NCBI GenBank assembly: GCA_012932865.1
Contig: SAXG01000142.1
Coordinates: 1 to 55,378 of the forward strand
DNA from: Amylostereum areolatum
Taxonomy: Eukaryota > Basidiomycota > Agaricomycetes > Russulales > Stereaceae
Reading direction: 5' to 3'
DNA length: 55,378 bases
The position numbers and the translations under genes were made by a program. Under the pieces are notes generated by a model that saw nothing but the letters and a program-made list of their open reading frames with translations, did not search any database and was not told where the DNA came from. Shown here one piece after another: positions 12,850 through 25,293 of the stretch. Position 1 is the first letter of the stretch, and each line of letters begins with the position of its first letter.

Positions 12850-14093
12850 TAACATACGCCAACGTCTTGTTCGAAACTGTCCTCTTCGGTGGGTGATTGT
12901 CAATCCTATTTTCACACCTTAGTACGTACTCACGACGGATGCTAGGCGTGAACACTGTTCTTCTCATCGCAGCATTTGTATCATGTAGGGACATCTCAAG
13001 TCTCGCTTCTGTCGTTTATATGTGCTGAGCAGCATTTTCTCTGAGAAGGCTCCGCCGGAGATCCCGATCAAGGCCTACGATTGTATCCGGCTGCGCGATG
13101 TAGGTCCTCTCTTCAATGACGTTCGTTTCTTCTACGACAGACGTCGGTCGAGTTGTCGTCACGGAAAACAAGGTGATATGCCGCGCCAACGCACACGCCG
13201 GAATCACAATTTTAGCGCTTGTCCTTGGCAATGTGCGTATGTCTGTACTCATGCACACCGCGTTTAATGCAAGCTAACGCCGGCACCTTGTGGACTCTAG
13301 TGTTTCATCGGCGATTTGGTCATCATCTGGCGCGCATGGCTTCTCTGGGACCGTCGAATACGCCTGTTCATTTTGCCTGCCTGTCTAGCCATTTTCGCGA
13401 CAAGTTCGTGTCCCAAGGATATCAAAGTTCACATACTTACGACGATCTAAGGGGTCGGCATATCGGCGGCGTGCTACGTCTGCGTTCAAGTTCGAAATGA
13501 CTCGGAACCATCGCCGATGTTCCACCTTCTCATGCTTGCCCTTGCAATCATAACCTTGACGACCAACGCCTTTATCACCGGACTGATTCTCAGCCGTACG
13601 ACGTATGTACACACGCTCTTCTGTATTTATTGTAAAAGTCCTCATGCACTTCAGAGTCTTCCAGCCATCACCATCACCTCTGGAAAACGCTAGGAGAGGC
13701 GGTTTCCCAAAGTCAGGTCTACCGCATTCTCCTCATCCTTGTCGAGTCAGGTGTGCTCTACTGCGCGACATGGGTGTGTATTCCTGGACACGTCTACGAC
13801 ACAGCTCACACGTGTGTCTGTAGGTCGTTCTTCTATGTTTTATACGCACGGATAATCATCAAGCACATTTTTCCATTGAGATAATCATCGCACAGTTCAC
13901 GGTCAGTCGTCCTCTTTCTCCCCGATATCTCAATCACTCGCTTACCGACGATGGAACTCAGACATTGTACCCCAACTCCGTCGTCGTTCTGGCTTCGCTT
14001 CAAACAAACGCGCACAAAGCAAGTTCAACGGCCGCGTTTCCGGGCACAGGCCTTGCCTTCGCTTCCAACTCGGATGAAGTTGATATCTCTTAG
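12850..14093 (+). pseudogene. 7-TM-like membrane protein, tandem copy B, probably decayed
   Basis: This copy is colinear with copy A. It has VTYANVLFETVLFG followed by a GTGGGT donor, then CFIGDLVIIWRAWLLWDRR (~13303-13360), FHLLMLALAIITLTTNAF (~13520-13575), HHHHLWKTLGEAVSQSQVYR (~13660-13720) and LLILVESGVLYCATW. Several things argue for decay. No ATG exists in frame before VTYANV, where copy A has its start. The segment matching the second TM region of copy A is altered and partly lost. The acidic C-terminal tail stops early (TAG 14091-14093). A non-annotated upstream exon or an assembly error could rescue the start. Base composition and intron positions match copy A, so the duplication is local. 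Confidence 0.6.
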
Positions 14094-14952
14094 GAACTGA
14101 ATGTGAATGCTGACGCAACTCTGACGATGGGAAGGGAGGGAGCAACGAGGAAAACGACGGATGCGTGACTGAACACGGCGAGTGACATTCACAACGACAG
14201 ACATCTCCATGTTGTACGTCTACCTGTCCCTCCATTATTCTACACTTATATTTTATATCGACATCCAACTCCAGATCTGGCACCCTCAGGCTGCCACCTA
14301 AAATATATCTGTCAATCTTGTCTTCTCATACTGGACAGGACTCCATTCAAACGAACACGCACCCTCTGCTATGTACATACAAGCGGCGTTCCGTACCCAC
14401 GGTCTGTAGGGAGTTTCAAGAAGCGATGGAAAAAGCAACATGATCAAATTGTGTGAATTGTCAACTCTGCCACCGCCTTGAAACATTACCAAGTGGATCG
14501 CCGAGTGCTGGTATAATACAAACGGTCCTTATTGGCAACGAAAGGGGTGATCATAAAGCAAAGGTGCTCGCTATCTCACCGGGTGTGCTAGGAGGTATAC
14601 CAGTATGATATGCGACGCTTTTACTAGGACATCAAGTCGATTCGAGTTTTCCTGGCGTATGTACGGAAGGAGCCAAATCTGTCAATGACCAGTGTCAGCG
14701 CGTGGGTTCGCGGTTGGTATATGCGGGGAAAGCACACAGTGTATGGGAATCATCATTCTGGACTGTGTGCGTACACGCGTTATGACCACATATCGACCGC
14801 CGTACGCCCTTCCTTGCCAGTGCCCTCATCTACTACCATCCAGGCCTATATCGCGCCATGCCCTATAGGACTCGTCCACGAAACTGGACACATCAAAGTG
14901 AAAACACATCGATGATCTCGTCCCTCCCGCTGGGCGGATAACCAACTCGACC
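14094..14952. other. Intergenic region, no gene seen
   Basis: Convergent 3' flanks of membrane protein copy B (plus) and the F-box gene (minus). Short open frames on both strands lack motifs. Confidence 0.5.
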
Positions 14953-16847
14953 CTACAGACCTTCGTAAGACCTCCGGTGATTAGATGCACGTGGGAAAGA
15001 AACACGCACAATCGCGATGCAGTCATCGCTAAGCTGCACTCTGGTGAGTTCCGCGTCGAACCGGCCATCTGGCACACCCGCCAACGATATCCGCGTCTCC
15101 ACAAATCGAAGAGGCAATCCGGGACCATGAATATCCACAAAACGTTCGTCTTCTATTGCGCTCACCACGCGCCTCTTAACTTGGGGCCCCGACGTCTCGT
15201 ACCGCAGCGTGTGCTGCAAGCGTGAGGGGTGGAAGTCCAAAACGACGATCTCATTGCTGCCTCCGTTCCACAGTGCCATACGAGAGTCCGAGATCGAAAG
15301 CTCCTGTTTGACAGCATGCGGCTTCATCTCGTCGAAGGCTGGCTGGAGCCTGACCCCACCGTCACAGCCCCAGGCTTCCCATGGAACAATAACACGTCCG
15401 GTCGCGTCGGCAGGCCCCTGCACGGTATTTGATAGCTTCAAGAACAACTTGGACTGGACGAATAAGATAACGTCGTGTTTTGGGTAGCCCAGCGAGAGTT
15501 GCATGTAAAAAAGCAAGAGGCCATCGTTGCGAGCGGGATAGAAGTGACCGGGATGAACAGGCACGGAGGTGGGAGGTTCACTGGTGATAAGTCTTATGGT
15601 GGACTGCAGGCTGGACAGGATCAAAGGGGGGAGGCGGAGATGTAGAACTCGGGGACGAGACATCCGATTCAGAGAAGCACCATTGTCGTCGGGATCGATA
15701 TGGTAAAGGAGTATTTCGGGCCGTTCTTCAGACCGAAACGGGTCTTGGACTTCCATAGGCTCTCGGAACAGTACAACATCCCGGTCAGATATGATGCTAA
15801 ACCCAGGGCTTTCAGGGACTGATATCATCTAAAAGGCGTTCATATGAGTCTTTAAGCGGTTCAACTATGTTATGGACACGCACCCACAGCAATAACCCTG
15901 ATTTCCAGTGATACGCGTATATGACCGGGGCTTTACCTTCGCTGTGGTGATAAATGGCTATCACGTTTCCCTTGACCTGCACGGGACTGCCCCACGCATA
16001 ATCTTGATGCCAGAGGACGCCCCCAGGAAGACGTCTTTGATCGAGCACGCCAGAATATGTGCACGCAGGATGGACGGTGCCCGTGCTCAGGGATAAACAC
16101 CTGTACGTTGTGCACTCAACCTCAACGTCGTGTCTATACGACACCATGAGCAGGTGAGCGCGCGATGGAGATAGGACGTACGTAGGTGGGTCGACGAGGA
16201 TGGACAACTGCTCAATCAGAAGGTCTTGCGTGGCATCCACCGCGGCTATACTGTCAATGTCAACGTCCGGCAAAGTCCAGACCTTTCCCTCTATCCCGCG
16301 AAGGCGCGATGGGAATCTTTCGATAGACAGATCCCCTTGCTCCCCCACCTTCATCAGAGCGTTCCCTCCTAAGAGCTTCCACGACCAATGTACCAGCCAC
16401 ATCGATGCGTCGGCCGTGATGTTGGCGGACGTCTTCACAAAGTACCAGTGTTTCCAGGCCTCGTTGAATTGCTTCAAGTTATCCAATCGATCTTGAAGAG
16501 CGAGCGCGCCTGGGGGTCCGTTCGTCATCCCGCCCGCGTCAAGGGCGACGAGATATTGTATCGTGTCCGAGTCCCGGATTATGGCATAAAAAGATCGGCA
16601 CGCCTTGAAGATATGTACTGCTTAGAATCGCATAGCGCAACTAGAGTACGCAGCTCACCAGCTGGCATGCTGCAAGCGACACAGGATCTAGATGACCGAA
16701 AACCGCGAGCAGTAGTTCGGTTGGGAGTGGCACATCTTCGTGCGCCGATTCGTTCAAGTTCTCGTGATTTTGCGTTCTTTTAGAGAAACAATCACAGGAA
16801 GGTTTGGGGGGACTCACAGGTTTCTGAGGTCTTTCCGACATGTTCAA
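14953..16847 (-). CDS. F-box protein (mushroom-type)
   Basis: This is a probable substrate-recognition subunit of an SCF ubiquitin ligase. Exon 1 (ATG 16847, or 16841 for MSERPQ) holds the F-box LPTELLLAVFGHLDPVSLAA near 16740-16680, ended by a GTGAGC donor. Exon 2 continues KACRSFYAIIRDSDTIQYLV and GGMTNGPPGALALQDRLDNL, the arrangement typical of a large basidiomycete F-box family (F-box, residue-tight linker, then a long beta-rich region). The downstream part (MISVPESPGFSIISDRDVV and onward) forms about 500 residues of unrecognised, probably propeller-like sequence. At least one more intron lies near 15830-15880. It is divergent from the MYND gene at 17522. The target protein is unknown. 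Confidence 0.82.
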
Positions 16848-17521
16848 GTATGGTCAACTTTGAAAGTACTATGGTTGCCGATGGTCCAAGGATAACATGT
16901 AACAGACGGGGGAAGAGACGCAAGCCGGTACACCGGCGTTCCCGGAAGCAAAAAGAGTACCTTCCGGCCCGACCCGGCGCACTGCTTTCCTTCCTCCGTT
17001 CTTAACATGGGACTGGCATCCGTGCATCCATCTGTAGACATTCTGACGTCGACCACTTGCAAGCCTGCCAGACCATTCATTTGTTGAAGAAGGATGTGCT
17101 GTTTTTCTTTGCCAAGTTTGCGGTGGGTGATACTCGACGACGTTCCGACTTTTCTGCACCAGGATTCTACTTAGGCTGCAGTGGGATGATGAAGTCACTA
17201 ACTCTCGCGTCCCCCCCCCCTTCCGTTTATACTTGTATGCCAGGCATCGAAGCACCGTTCGTTCTCGAACGCTATTACCGCTGCGCATCCATTACGCACA
17301 CTGTTCCAGTAACTCCCATATTGAATTGGAAAGCCTCGTGGCAGTTGTACAAGGTTTGGGTATCCGCAGAGCATGCTTCTCGACGCGCGGCTGTTGACAC
17401 TGGATCTTAGAGCTTAGACACGCGGCGTCCTTGAAGCAAAAGGTCAAGTTTCCATGCCGTACTCGAAGCTTTATTTAACCTTGTGCTCTGCCTTTCCATC
17501 CCAATAACCGCCCTCCTCATC
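16848..17521. other. Divergent promoter region
   Basis: It separates the F-box gene (minus) from the MYND gene (plus). A TATA-like TTTATTTAA sits at 17470-17478, about 45 bp before the MYND start. A poly-C tract lies near 17211-17220. No coding signal was seen. Confidence 0.5.
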
Positions 17522-20182
17522 ATGTCGAACGACGACGACTTCAGGCTCCAGCTCCTCTCTCAAAAGCTGTCTTCTCTCTCTACGGACGACGAAAAAGTCT
17601 CCGCTGCACTCGACTTCCTCGAACAGACGGCGGCATCTCAGGGGCCCGTAGGCTTGGGTACTATCTTTTCAGGAAACTACGGCCCTCCGGTTCCATCTAA
17701 CCCACCGCCACTCTATCTCGACGAACACAACGCCTTCGACATACTGCTCGAGCAGCACAACATCGTTGACGCGTTTTTGGCATCCTATCGCAAGCGGCTC
17801 GACTCCGGAAGCAAATTACCAGGCGCTAGAGACCATGCGTTCGATCGCATGCCGTGCGCCCATGTTGTCGTAGGGTCAGGTTGGGCGTGTCCTAATACAT
17901 CACTGGCAACCATGTCCGTGTGCAGCAACTGTCGCCTTGTTGCGTACTGTTCAACGGTTCGTCTGTTGCCTACTCTTGATTCACTCTGTTGTTGATCGTA
18001 TACCCGTTTAGGAATGTCAAAAGGCGCATTGGAAGCTCAAGCCGTACGGGCACAAGAGAGGTGCGCTCCGTCCGAAACCATCGGTGGCTCAAGTGCTCAC
18101 GCCGACTCCTCCGTATTTCAGATTGCAAAGACCGAGTCCTCGCGGAAACATGGCAGCCAGCGTGGGTCGAGGAGAAACGGTCGCCCTCATTTATCAACGA
18201 GTCGAATGCCGAGATTTGGACGAAGGGTCTGCATCCGCTCGCTTTGGGAAGGGTGTTGTAAGCTCTATCCTGTTCTCGCCGCATCCTCCGAATTTCTGAT
18301 GGCTTGTCCAGGTGGGGAAACGTTCCCGCAGTGGATGTGGTAAACCTCTCCAAGAACGAAGCCGATTCCGGTGTAAATCTATCCATCGCGTTTGCCGGTG
18401 CGTTGTGGTCTAACTCAGCCACTGGGACCACTTTGCTGAGCTTTTTTCCTCGCGTGCAGCTTCGGGTGACCTGCGCAATGTCGTCAAAACCGTGAATTCC
18501 CTTCCGACAGACTATCATGGGGAGCTGACGGTCCTCCTCAACGATCATGACCCTTACGTCGTCCTGCGAAACTTCGCATTGCTTCATCTGCTAGGTTCAG
18601 TCGTCGACCAACGTCGTGCGGCGGACGTTGCTCTCCACTTCTGGTATTCGGCGTTTATGCCCCACGACTACGTTCTCCACGTGAGCTCGTCGTTCGCTTC
18701 CCTCGCTCAGGGGAAGGGGGATTTCGACCTCTCTCTTGGCGGTGGTGCATCGTCTCTGTCCGGACGCGTTTCCGCAGACACATTGCTGCTCATGGCCAGG
18801 ATGCAGACCTCGGTGTACACGGTCGAAGATGTAAACAACGAGATTAACCGTGTCCGGTCGGTGTTGCTTCTACTTTTGCTCTACCTTATCTGACACCTCG
18901 TAGATTTTCAGAGGCTCGCGTCGACCTTCACCACCGCTTATATTGCCGCCTCGAACCGTCGCATCGTCTTTCGCATCTCGAGTTTCGCAGGTTCGGCCTG
19001 GCTCTTCCGTTCGGCGCACAGAATGCGTGGTTCAACTCCCCGAATCGCTCTCTCTTCTCTCCCGAAGGGCGTTACATGCAAGGCGACTTGGCTAACCCGC
19101 TCGATTCATGGGAGTACGTGTCCAGTGCTCCTCACACACTCACGCTTCCTCTCTAACTAATGAATGGTACCCTTCAGCCCCGTCGCGGTCGTCGAAGCAG
19201 GAAGACATCACGGAGCCCCGTGCGCCGATCTGTACGGCTGCCTCTACTTCTACCTGTCGGACCAACTGCGCGAGTTCCATGCGCGGCTCGCCCGATTCCA
19301 CATCAAGTTCAAGATGTTCGACTTGGACACCGTCGCGCTCTCAGGCGCGATCCGTTCGGGGTCGCTTTCGAAATTTGGACTCCCGCCATCCACGCGCTTT
19401 GACCGCATCGACGTCTCTAATGTCGTCGACGTGGAGTATGTTGGGTTGAGGGGGGTGGTAAAGGCGTGGGGTGGGCTGATGCGTGACTCCCCACACGCAA
19501 CGTTGCTCGCCTATTTCATGAACTGGGCCACGGGAAACAACGATGCCCAGCCTGGAAAGGACGCCATGAGGCAATTGACAACGAGGATGGTGACCGAGGG
19601 AAAGGTGCGTGACCGTCCATCAGCTAAGTATATTGTCCTCAGCCCTGACACAACTACGCGGAATCCAGCTGCCTCTCAAAACAATTCTGGCCCAGAAAAA
19701 GGACACGGTACTCGGTATGGCGGAGGCATTCGTTTCCGTTTACTTATGTTCCCTGTCGCCGCGCGATCCTGATCCTGCCACGCTGTGTATCGTCATTTTG
19801 TAGCCTTCGTCACCGCATACCACGAGACGTCCGCAGCGCTCTTCGACAACTCTCCTGCGTTCGCGGTATTCCTGTCAAGTCTGCGCATCCAGCCGGTGCT
19901 CGATGATATGGGCCTGAAACTCAAGGAAGAACACACGATCTCCCCTCACGTACGTATCCGACTCGCGACTGTCAATTGCCTACTCATGCACATTTAGCGA
20001 TACTATGCCCCCTTGGGTGCACCACCGAGCGCTCTCCCAGTGTTTCCCGACGCAGAAACATGGTATCTGCGCGTACGTAGATGCCCTTATCGCGTTGTGT
20101 AATGCCTGTCCTAACGTTTCCTTAGACAAACATAGGAGCACCCCTCTGGTCCGAACGTTATGTCGAGATTTGCCGTGCTTGA
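17522..20182 (+). CDS. MYND zinc-finger / DUF4470 protein (intact copy)
   Basis: The protein starts MSNDDDFRLQLLSQKLSS. A MYND finger is assembled across two introns: CSNCRLVAYCST (exon 1), ECQKAHWKLKPYGHKR (exon 2), then DCKDRVLAETWQPAW. This completes the Cys/His set. A DUF4470 domain follows (SGDLRNVVKTVNSLPTDYHG, LLNDHDPYVVLRNFALLHL) near 18460-18600. Farther on are LYGCLYFYLSDQLREFHARL (~19230) and a C-terminal WSERYVEICRA ending at TGA 20180-20182. MYND fingers mediate protein-protein contacts; DUF4470 has no known activity. A close paralogue in the opposite orientation at 35340-53853 has been split by a transposon. The two copies bracket the region that contains the UstYa cluster. Roughly eight exons are inferred. 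Confidence 0.85.
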
Positions 20183-20313
20183 GCGTAACGTGCACGGCCT
20201 GAACTCCTGTTCTTGCCCGCCGCCGCACCAGCGTACTAGAGTGTACTCTGCCTGTTTGACAACCCCCGTGTGCAAAAAAATGCTACATCACATAGAGCAA
20301 AGGCGGTCTTATA

Positions 20314-21382
20314 TCAATCGCATAGTACAACGCGGGGGGAAATATTGACATGACACCAAGAGACACCGGTAGGTGCGTACGCGATCGCGTTCATCGAGGC
20401 ATCGCACCTTGGGTGTGAATAGACTGCCTCTGCACCAGAACAGCGCCTATGGAAGCGCCCAATGAGACAGCGCCGACGAAGCCAATCGAAACGGGACGTA
20501 CCAGCCGACGGCGCAACGCTCTGGGCCTGCCAAAAGTTGACCATACAACGGGGTGTCGACACGGCACAGGCGAGTTCCAAGGTGGTCCAACCGCCCGACG
20601 GACAGGCGAATTCGTCCGAAAGGCGCGGGGCGTCTGAGGAGAGCGGGAGGGTGGCGAGGAGCTCGACGCGCCTGGGTGCATGCTTCCAAGATTCCGGCGC
20701 ATGAGGGGAGATCTCTTCGGGGGCATCCAACACCCAGATGTCGACGTCTCCGGGTTGCGTAGCGATGGGGCCGAAGCCTTCCGTGGTCAAAGGGAAGGAG
20801 AACTGGAATGTGCAACGCTCCATACCGTGGTCAAGATGGCGGAACTGGACGACGGTCGATGCCTGCTCGGTGATCTTGTCAGTAAGTGCGCAGACGAAGA
20901 TGAGATGACTGACCTCGGTCGAAACGACGATATGCCTGTCATCGGGGAACACGTAGCCATGGGGGGTGTCGTGGGCGCGAGTGTCCTCCCGCATCACCCG
21001 GCTGGGGTCAGACGTCTGCAGTTGCAAGACGACGGGGGGAAAGTTCGTGATGGGCGGATAAACCGTGGACAGGTTGGTCGGTATCCTGTCGAAGTTCATG
21101 TACATGCTCGGGCGGCGCATAGGTCGGGTAGGGTCCAAAGGCGGAGAGGTGCTGAGGGTTGCGCTTGCGAATGTGACGACGGAGAGCACCGAGGAGCAGA
21201 TGGCGCCGATGCATGCCCAGAAGACGAGTCGATTGCGACTGCCAGAAAGCGGGCGCGGAGCTGCGTACAACGTCAGCGAGTAGAAGAGCACATGCTGCGT
21301 GGTACGAACCGGCATTCTCACCGATGAACACGTCCTCTTCGGAAGACGAAGCAAGGGGTACGTATTCGACTGCTTTGCCCAT
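20314..21382 (-). CDS. Conserved basidiomycete single-TM protein of unknown function
   Basis: Exon 1 encodes MGKAVEYVPLASSSEEDVFI (ATG 21382), a short cytoplasmic-type leader. A GTGAGA...CGCAG intron follows, then PRPLSGSRNRLVFWACIG and a hydrophobic stretch (CIGAICSSVLSVVTFASATL, ~21190-21240), consistent with one N-terminal membrane anchor. Downstream segments such as NLSTVYPPITNFPPVVLQL, DDRHIVVSTE and DIWVLDAPEEISPH match what I recognise as a conserved mushroom-only family, with no function known to me. A 57-nt in-frame segment near 20866-20920 has GTCAGT and GAGCAG ends and is probably an intron. The last ~50 residues are less typical and could change with another splice choice. Confidence 0.7.
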
Positions 21383-21439
21383 ACAGTCCGCTGTAGGAGG
21401 AGCTGATTAGTCGCCAAAGAGAAGAGAACGCGGGGCTAC

Positions 21440-21800
21440 GTACTTATAGGGAATATGTAGCAACTGAATTCTTCCACCTTGGTCGTGCATAGATGGCCAT
21501 CAGGAAAGCTAGAACAATTGAATCGATGGGTGTAAAGCGAGAACCTCAACAAGGCGAGAAAGCCGAGGGCGCCGGGCGCCAGGCTTCGTGACCCAAATGT
21601 CACGCTTATGGGTCACTTACGTGATGGGTGACGTCACAGCGCTTGCGAAGTTTGCCGTCCCCGGGCACTTCAAAGTTCAATCGCACCGTGCCAATTCGTA
21701 CCCGTGATCCCCTCTTCCTCCCAGTCTCGAAGTCTTCGACAAACTGTTTGGCATTCTGTGAGAGCTGATGGTCGTATTTGACGGGCCTCCAGCTCGGCAC
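21440..21800 (-). CDS. Possible exons of a small hypothetical gene
   Basis: A segment beginning MPSWRPVKYDHQ (ATG 21800) continues VRIGTVRLNFEVPGDGKL and ends at a good GTAAGT donor near 21620. A CTAG acceptor near 21508 could join it to FPDGHLCTTKVEEF. The sequence looks protein-like but I do not recognise it. It could alternatively be 5' exons of the neighbouring single-TM gene, although that gene already has a suitable start. Weak evidence only. Confidence 0.25.
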
Positions 21801-22522
21801 AGTTATCTGTTCGGTTCTCGTGAGTCGTCAGCGCTTCAGCGGCGTCCCCAAAACCGTGCGCACTTTCCCTGTTCGTCATCGGTGAATCAGGCTGCATCAC
21901 GGCGGTATTCGACGATCTGATTTCCTGTAGGTCATATGTATTGGCCCCATCGGAGTCCGCCCCTCGATGTTCGAGTTTTGTGTAGACTGCGTGCATTGGG
22001 CGCACCATCATGACAATGCGTGGGGGTGAGCACGTCTGCTTGCTCATCTGTCGACCGAATAAGTGCAACAGACTTGTCGTTTCTTCTCTCCGGTCTCCGT
22101 CGACCACGGTCTACGCCTCACATCCAGGTCCAACGTCAATTCTCCGGCGACGACCACCTCCCTCGTGCTCATCGCTTCTTCATTCGCGAAGAAACCACTC
22201 CCGGTTCGGCCGCTCTACCTCCCGTTCATTCGCCCGTCCTCCACTAAACGCACAGCGTCTCGGTGATGCCCTAGGTACGGTCGAACTGTCAATGGTGGGA
22301 CATTCCTGGTAGGAAGGTTACTCGATGGCCCTAAGCGTCGAGACGATCCGCAACCGCCACTTTCGCTCAGCTCGGTGACGCTCGGGACCTGTAGATTGCG
22401 CTCAGCAGATGAAGTCGTGATGCGCTGTCCGTTATCAGCTATAAGTGTCGTCGTCCACCACGGTCCACCTCCAGCGACATAACGCCACTTTTCTCGTTAG
22501 GACGCCCCCTCTCACGCTCCCA

Positions 22523-23887
22523 ATGTCTGCTTCGCAGTGGAAAACCCAAGAGACTCCCGCCTTCCTCTGGTTCGAGCAAGCCAACAACGCCGCCGTCACG
22601 ATCGGCGCCATCGCCTATGGCAAGTTCTTCCCATCTCTGCGGGTTCTTTCCGCTTTCTCCACCGTGCTGAGCCGTCGGACTCGTGTTCCCTTCCAGGCAT
22701 GCACATCGCCATCTTCTATCAGTGCGTGACGCAGCTACTCCGGGAGAAGAAGCCCAAGTACAAGTTCTGGCTCGCGCTGATCTGCGCGCTCTTCGTGCTC
22801 GGCTCGATCAACATCTGCATGAACCTCAACTTCAGCGAGCGCGCCTGGATCGACTTCCGCAACTACCCCGGTGGGCCCCTCGCGTACCTCCTGGAGCAGC
22901 AGGCGCAGACGATCAACACCATCGGAAACGCGGCAGCGATGATTGCGACCTTCATCGCCGACGGTCTCCTGGTACTCGCGCCTTCCCGCTTGGGCCGCCG
23001 CCATGAACGTGCTCTCGCTGACGTTGTTCTCCTTCTCTCTCGCAGCTCTACCGTTGCTACGTCGTTTGGAGGATCTGGTACATCCTCGTCATCCCCGTCT
23101 TGATGTACATCGCCGCCACCGGTCAGTAGAGCCCTCCGAGTTTCGACCATGCCCGCAGCGCTGATCCACTGCCGACTCCAGTCCTCTCCGTTTTCCTCGT
23201 CGTCGCCGCCGCCCAGCCCGCCTCGAGCCTGTTCGCGAACGTCACGCTCAAAGTCTCGATCCCGTACTGGTCCGTGTCCATGACGCTGAGCATCGTGCTC
23301 ACCATCCTGCTCGTCACGCGCCTGCTCTACATGCGCCACCAGGTGATCTCCGCCATGGGTTCTCACTACGGACAGATGTACGCCAGCATCGCGTCCATGC
23401 TCGTCGAGTCCGCGCTGCCCTACGGCGTGTTCTCGTTCATCTTCATCATCCTGTACGGCATCCAGAACACGGCCGCGAACCTCTTCATCCCGCTCCTGAC
23501 GCAGGTCGAGGTGCGTTTCTCTCGCTCGCATCTCTCTGCGCCGCGTTGGTTCCCCTCGTACTGACGTTTCCATGCGCATTTCAGTGCATCGCGCCGATGC
23601 TGATCGTCATCCGCGTCTCCCGCGGTGACGCCATGTCGAGCGACACCGTCCAGCGCGCACACACCATGTCGTCCTCCGGCATGCAGTTCGCCGCGAACAA
23701 CGCCAAGGCGACCGAGGGCGCCAGCGTCAACGGCGGGTCCTTCCCGAACGGCTCGTCGAAGACCGCGTTCAGCAGCACGCGCAAGGTCAACCGCGACCCG
23801 GAGTTCCACCTCAAGACGGCCGAGTTCCCCGTGGGGACCGAGTTCCATGTCACGCAGTTCGAGAAGGAGGCGGACGGCGCCGTTTGA
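22523..23887 (+). CDS. 7-TM-like membrane protein
   Basis: A multi-pass protein starting MSASQWKTQETPAFLWFEQA. Hydrophobic helices include GMHIAIFYQCV, FWLALICALFVLGSINI, AAMIATFIADGLL, LYRCYVVWRIWYILVIPVLM, LSVFLVVAAAQPASSLF, WSVSMTLSIVLTILLV and GVFSFIFIILYGIQNTAANL. The LYRCYVVW motif after helix 3 marks the same broad uncharacterised basidiomycete family as the pair at 9.9-14.1 kb, though the sequences are far apart. The tail is Ser/Asn-rich and ends FEKEADGAV at TGA 23885-23887. The first intron (22620-22696) has a GC donor (GCAAGT) instead of GT; later introns are GT-AG. The reading frame is intact throughout. Ligand and role are unknown; nothing marks it as a mating receptor. Confidence 0.85.
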
Positions 23888-25293
23888 AGTTGGGCGCGCC
23901 GTAGGCCATCATGCTGAACGAGTCGTTATGTCGCTCTTTTTTTCTCTTCCTTCCTTCCTTCCCTTTCTTTTTACATGTGGGGGATCTTTTTCAAAAGGCA
24001 AGGGTCACGTTGGTAAAATTGCTGGGGTTTTTCTTTCGTGGTTGAATGTATTTATTATGTGGGCTTCGGGGTAGTAGGCCGCGGTGTACGTTTGTATGTG
24101 CCTCCGAATGCATGTTGTATTTTATTGTGAACTACTTATCTCGTTCATCTCAACTGGGCTCTCTCGCTGGCTGATTCTGGATTCACGAAGAACTGAGGAG
24201 AATGGTCGCCGCGCGCACTTCGGCGACCGTCCCAGTCAAGAGACTTGACATGTATGGGTACGCTGCACTACTGAATGGAACTCTTCCTCTGATTTTCAGA
24301 GGGAACACTTACATATTGGTACGTTACGCCCTTCTGAGCCAACTCGGAGGTTGAAGTATCAAAGAATGATACTTGTCAGGAGGGTGGCGTATCACAGGAT
24401 GAGTGTTTACAGTATCATCATATGCATATGTGATGACGCGTTTTGACAGGCTGAAGCTCTGAGAAGAATTATGGGAGGAGGAACCGAGGATCTCTGATAA
24501 ACAAGATGTGGATGCCAACTTAGCGCCAGCTTGGGTGTCCGCCCAGGCACGTCACTGGCTTCGGGAGTTCCCGATGGACCATTGTCCGGTCATCTCCTGA
24601 CTTGCCGGCGACTTTTGGCCCCGTTTCATTCTCCGCTGGCAAACTCAGACTTCAGTTACTCAAATCTGTAATTATCGTTCGCTTGTCGGTGTCGAACCGG
24701 GACACCGTTGCGCCGATGCGTGCAATCTAGCGTGCGCCACGACCGTCGCGCCACAACGGGAGGATGTAGCATCTCTCTACTCTCTTGCGCACACTTCCGC
24801 CGCCGCCGCCGGTGCCTTCAATACGACGCCGCGATGAATTGATTGCAGCGAGGAGGCCACTGGGTACTATCATGTAATGGATCTTCTCCCATCTTCCGCC
24901 ACTCTGTACTCAATCATCAATCCGAGACTCATCATCGCCGTAGACGTGGCGCCAGGGCCTCGAGAACGTCCGTGCGTAGCGGTGATGAATCCCACGAAAA
25001 CGGCCGCAAGCCTGCATCCCAATTGAAGGCATGACGAGTGCAACTTCGTCGACATGTCGAGGCTGGCGCGCCGCGCTCTGGAGTCTGCCATTGCTTACCC
25101 ACGTCAACCTCAGGTCCTATGTACAACACTGACACACGGCGCAGGGCCGTCAGAATCTGATCTCCCCGTCCTCAATTGCTTTTTGTCGAGCGCCGTGCGA
25201 GCTCAGGTGATTCTCACTCCGTTTCATTCGAGTCGTATTCTGCCTGAGCTGGGCTACCCGTCCGCCTCTGAAGCGTCCCTGCACAGACCCCCC
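23888..25293. other. Intergenic region upstream of the UstYa cluster
   Basis: It contains the 3' flank of the membrane protein and a GT-rich 3' region near 23930-24110, and then sequence without coding signal. An open frame in phase with the next gene begins around 25054, but its sequence is not protein-like compared with the ATG at 25294. Confidence 0.45.

Noticed and set aside
22523..23887. STE3-type pheromone receptor
   Set aside because: It has seven-TM-like topology but none of the STE3 signature segments I know; it fits the uncharacterised LYRCYVVW family better.
24661..24780. Possible minus-strand tRNA (GGTTCGACACC as B box)
   Set aside because: The T stem closes with the wrong loop and no acceptor stem or D arm can be paired around it.
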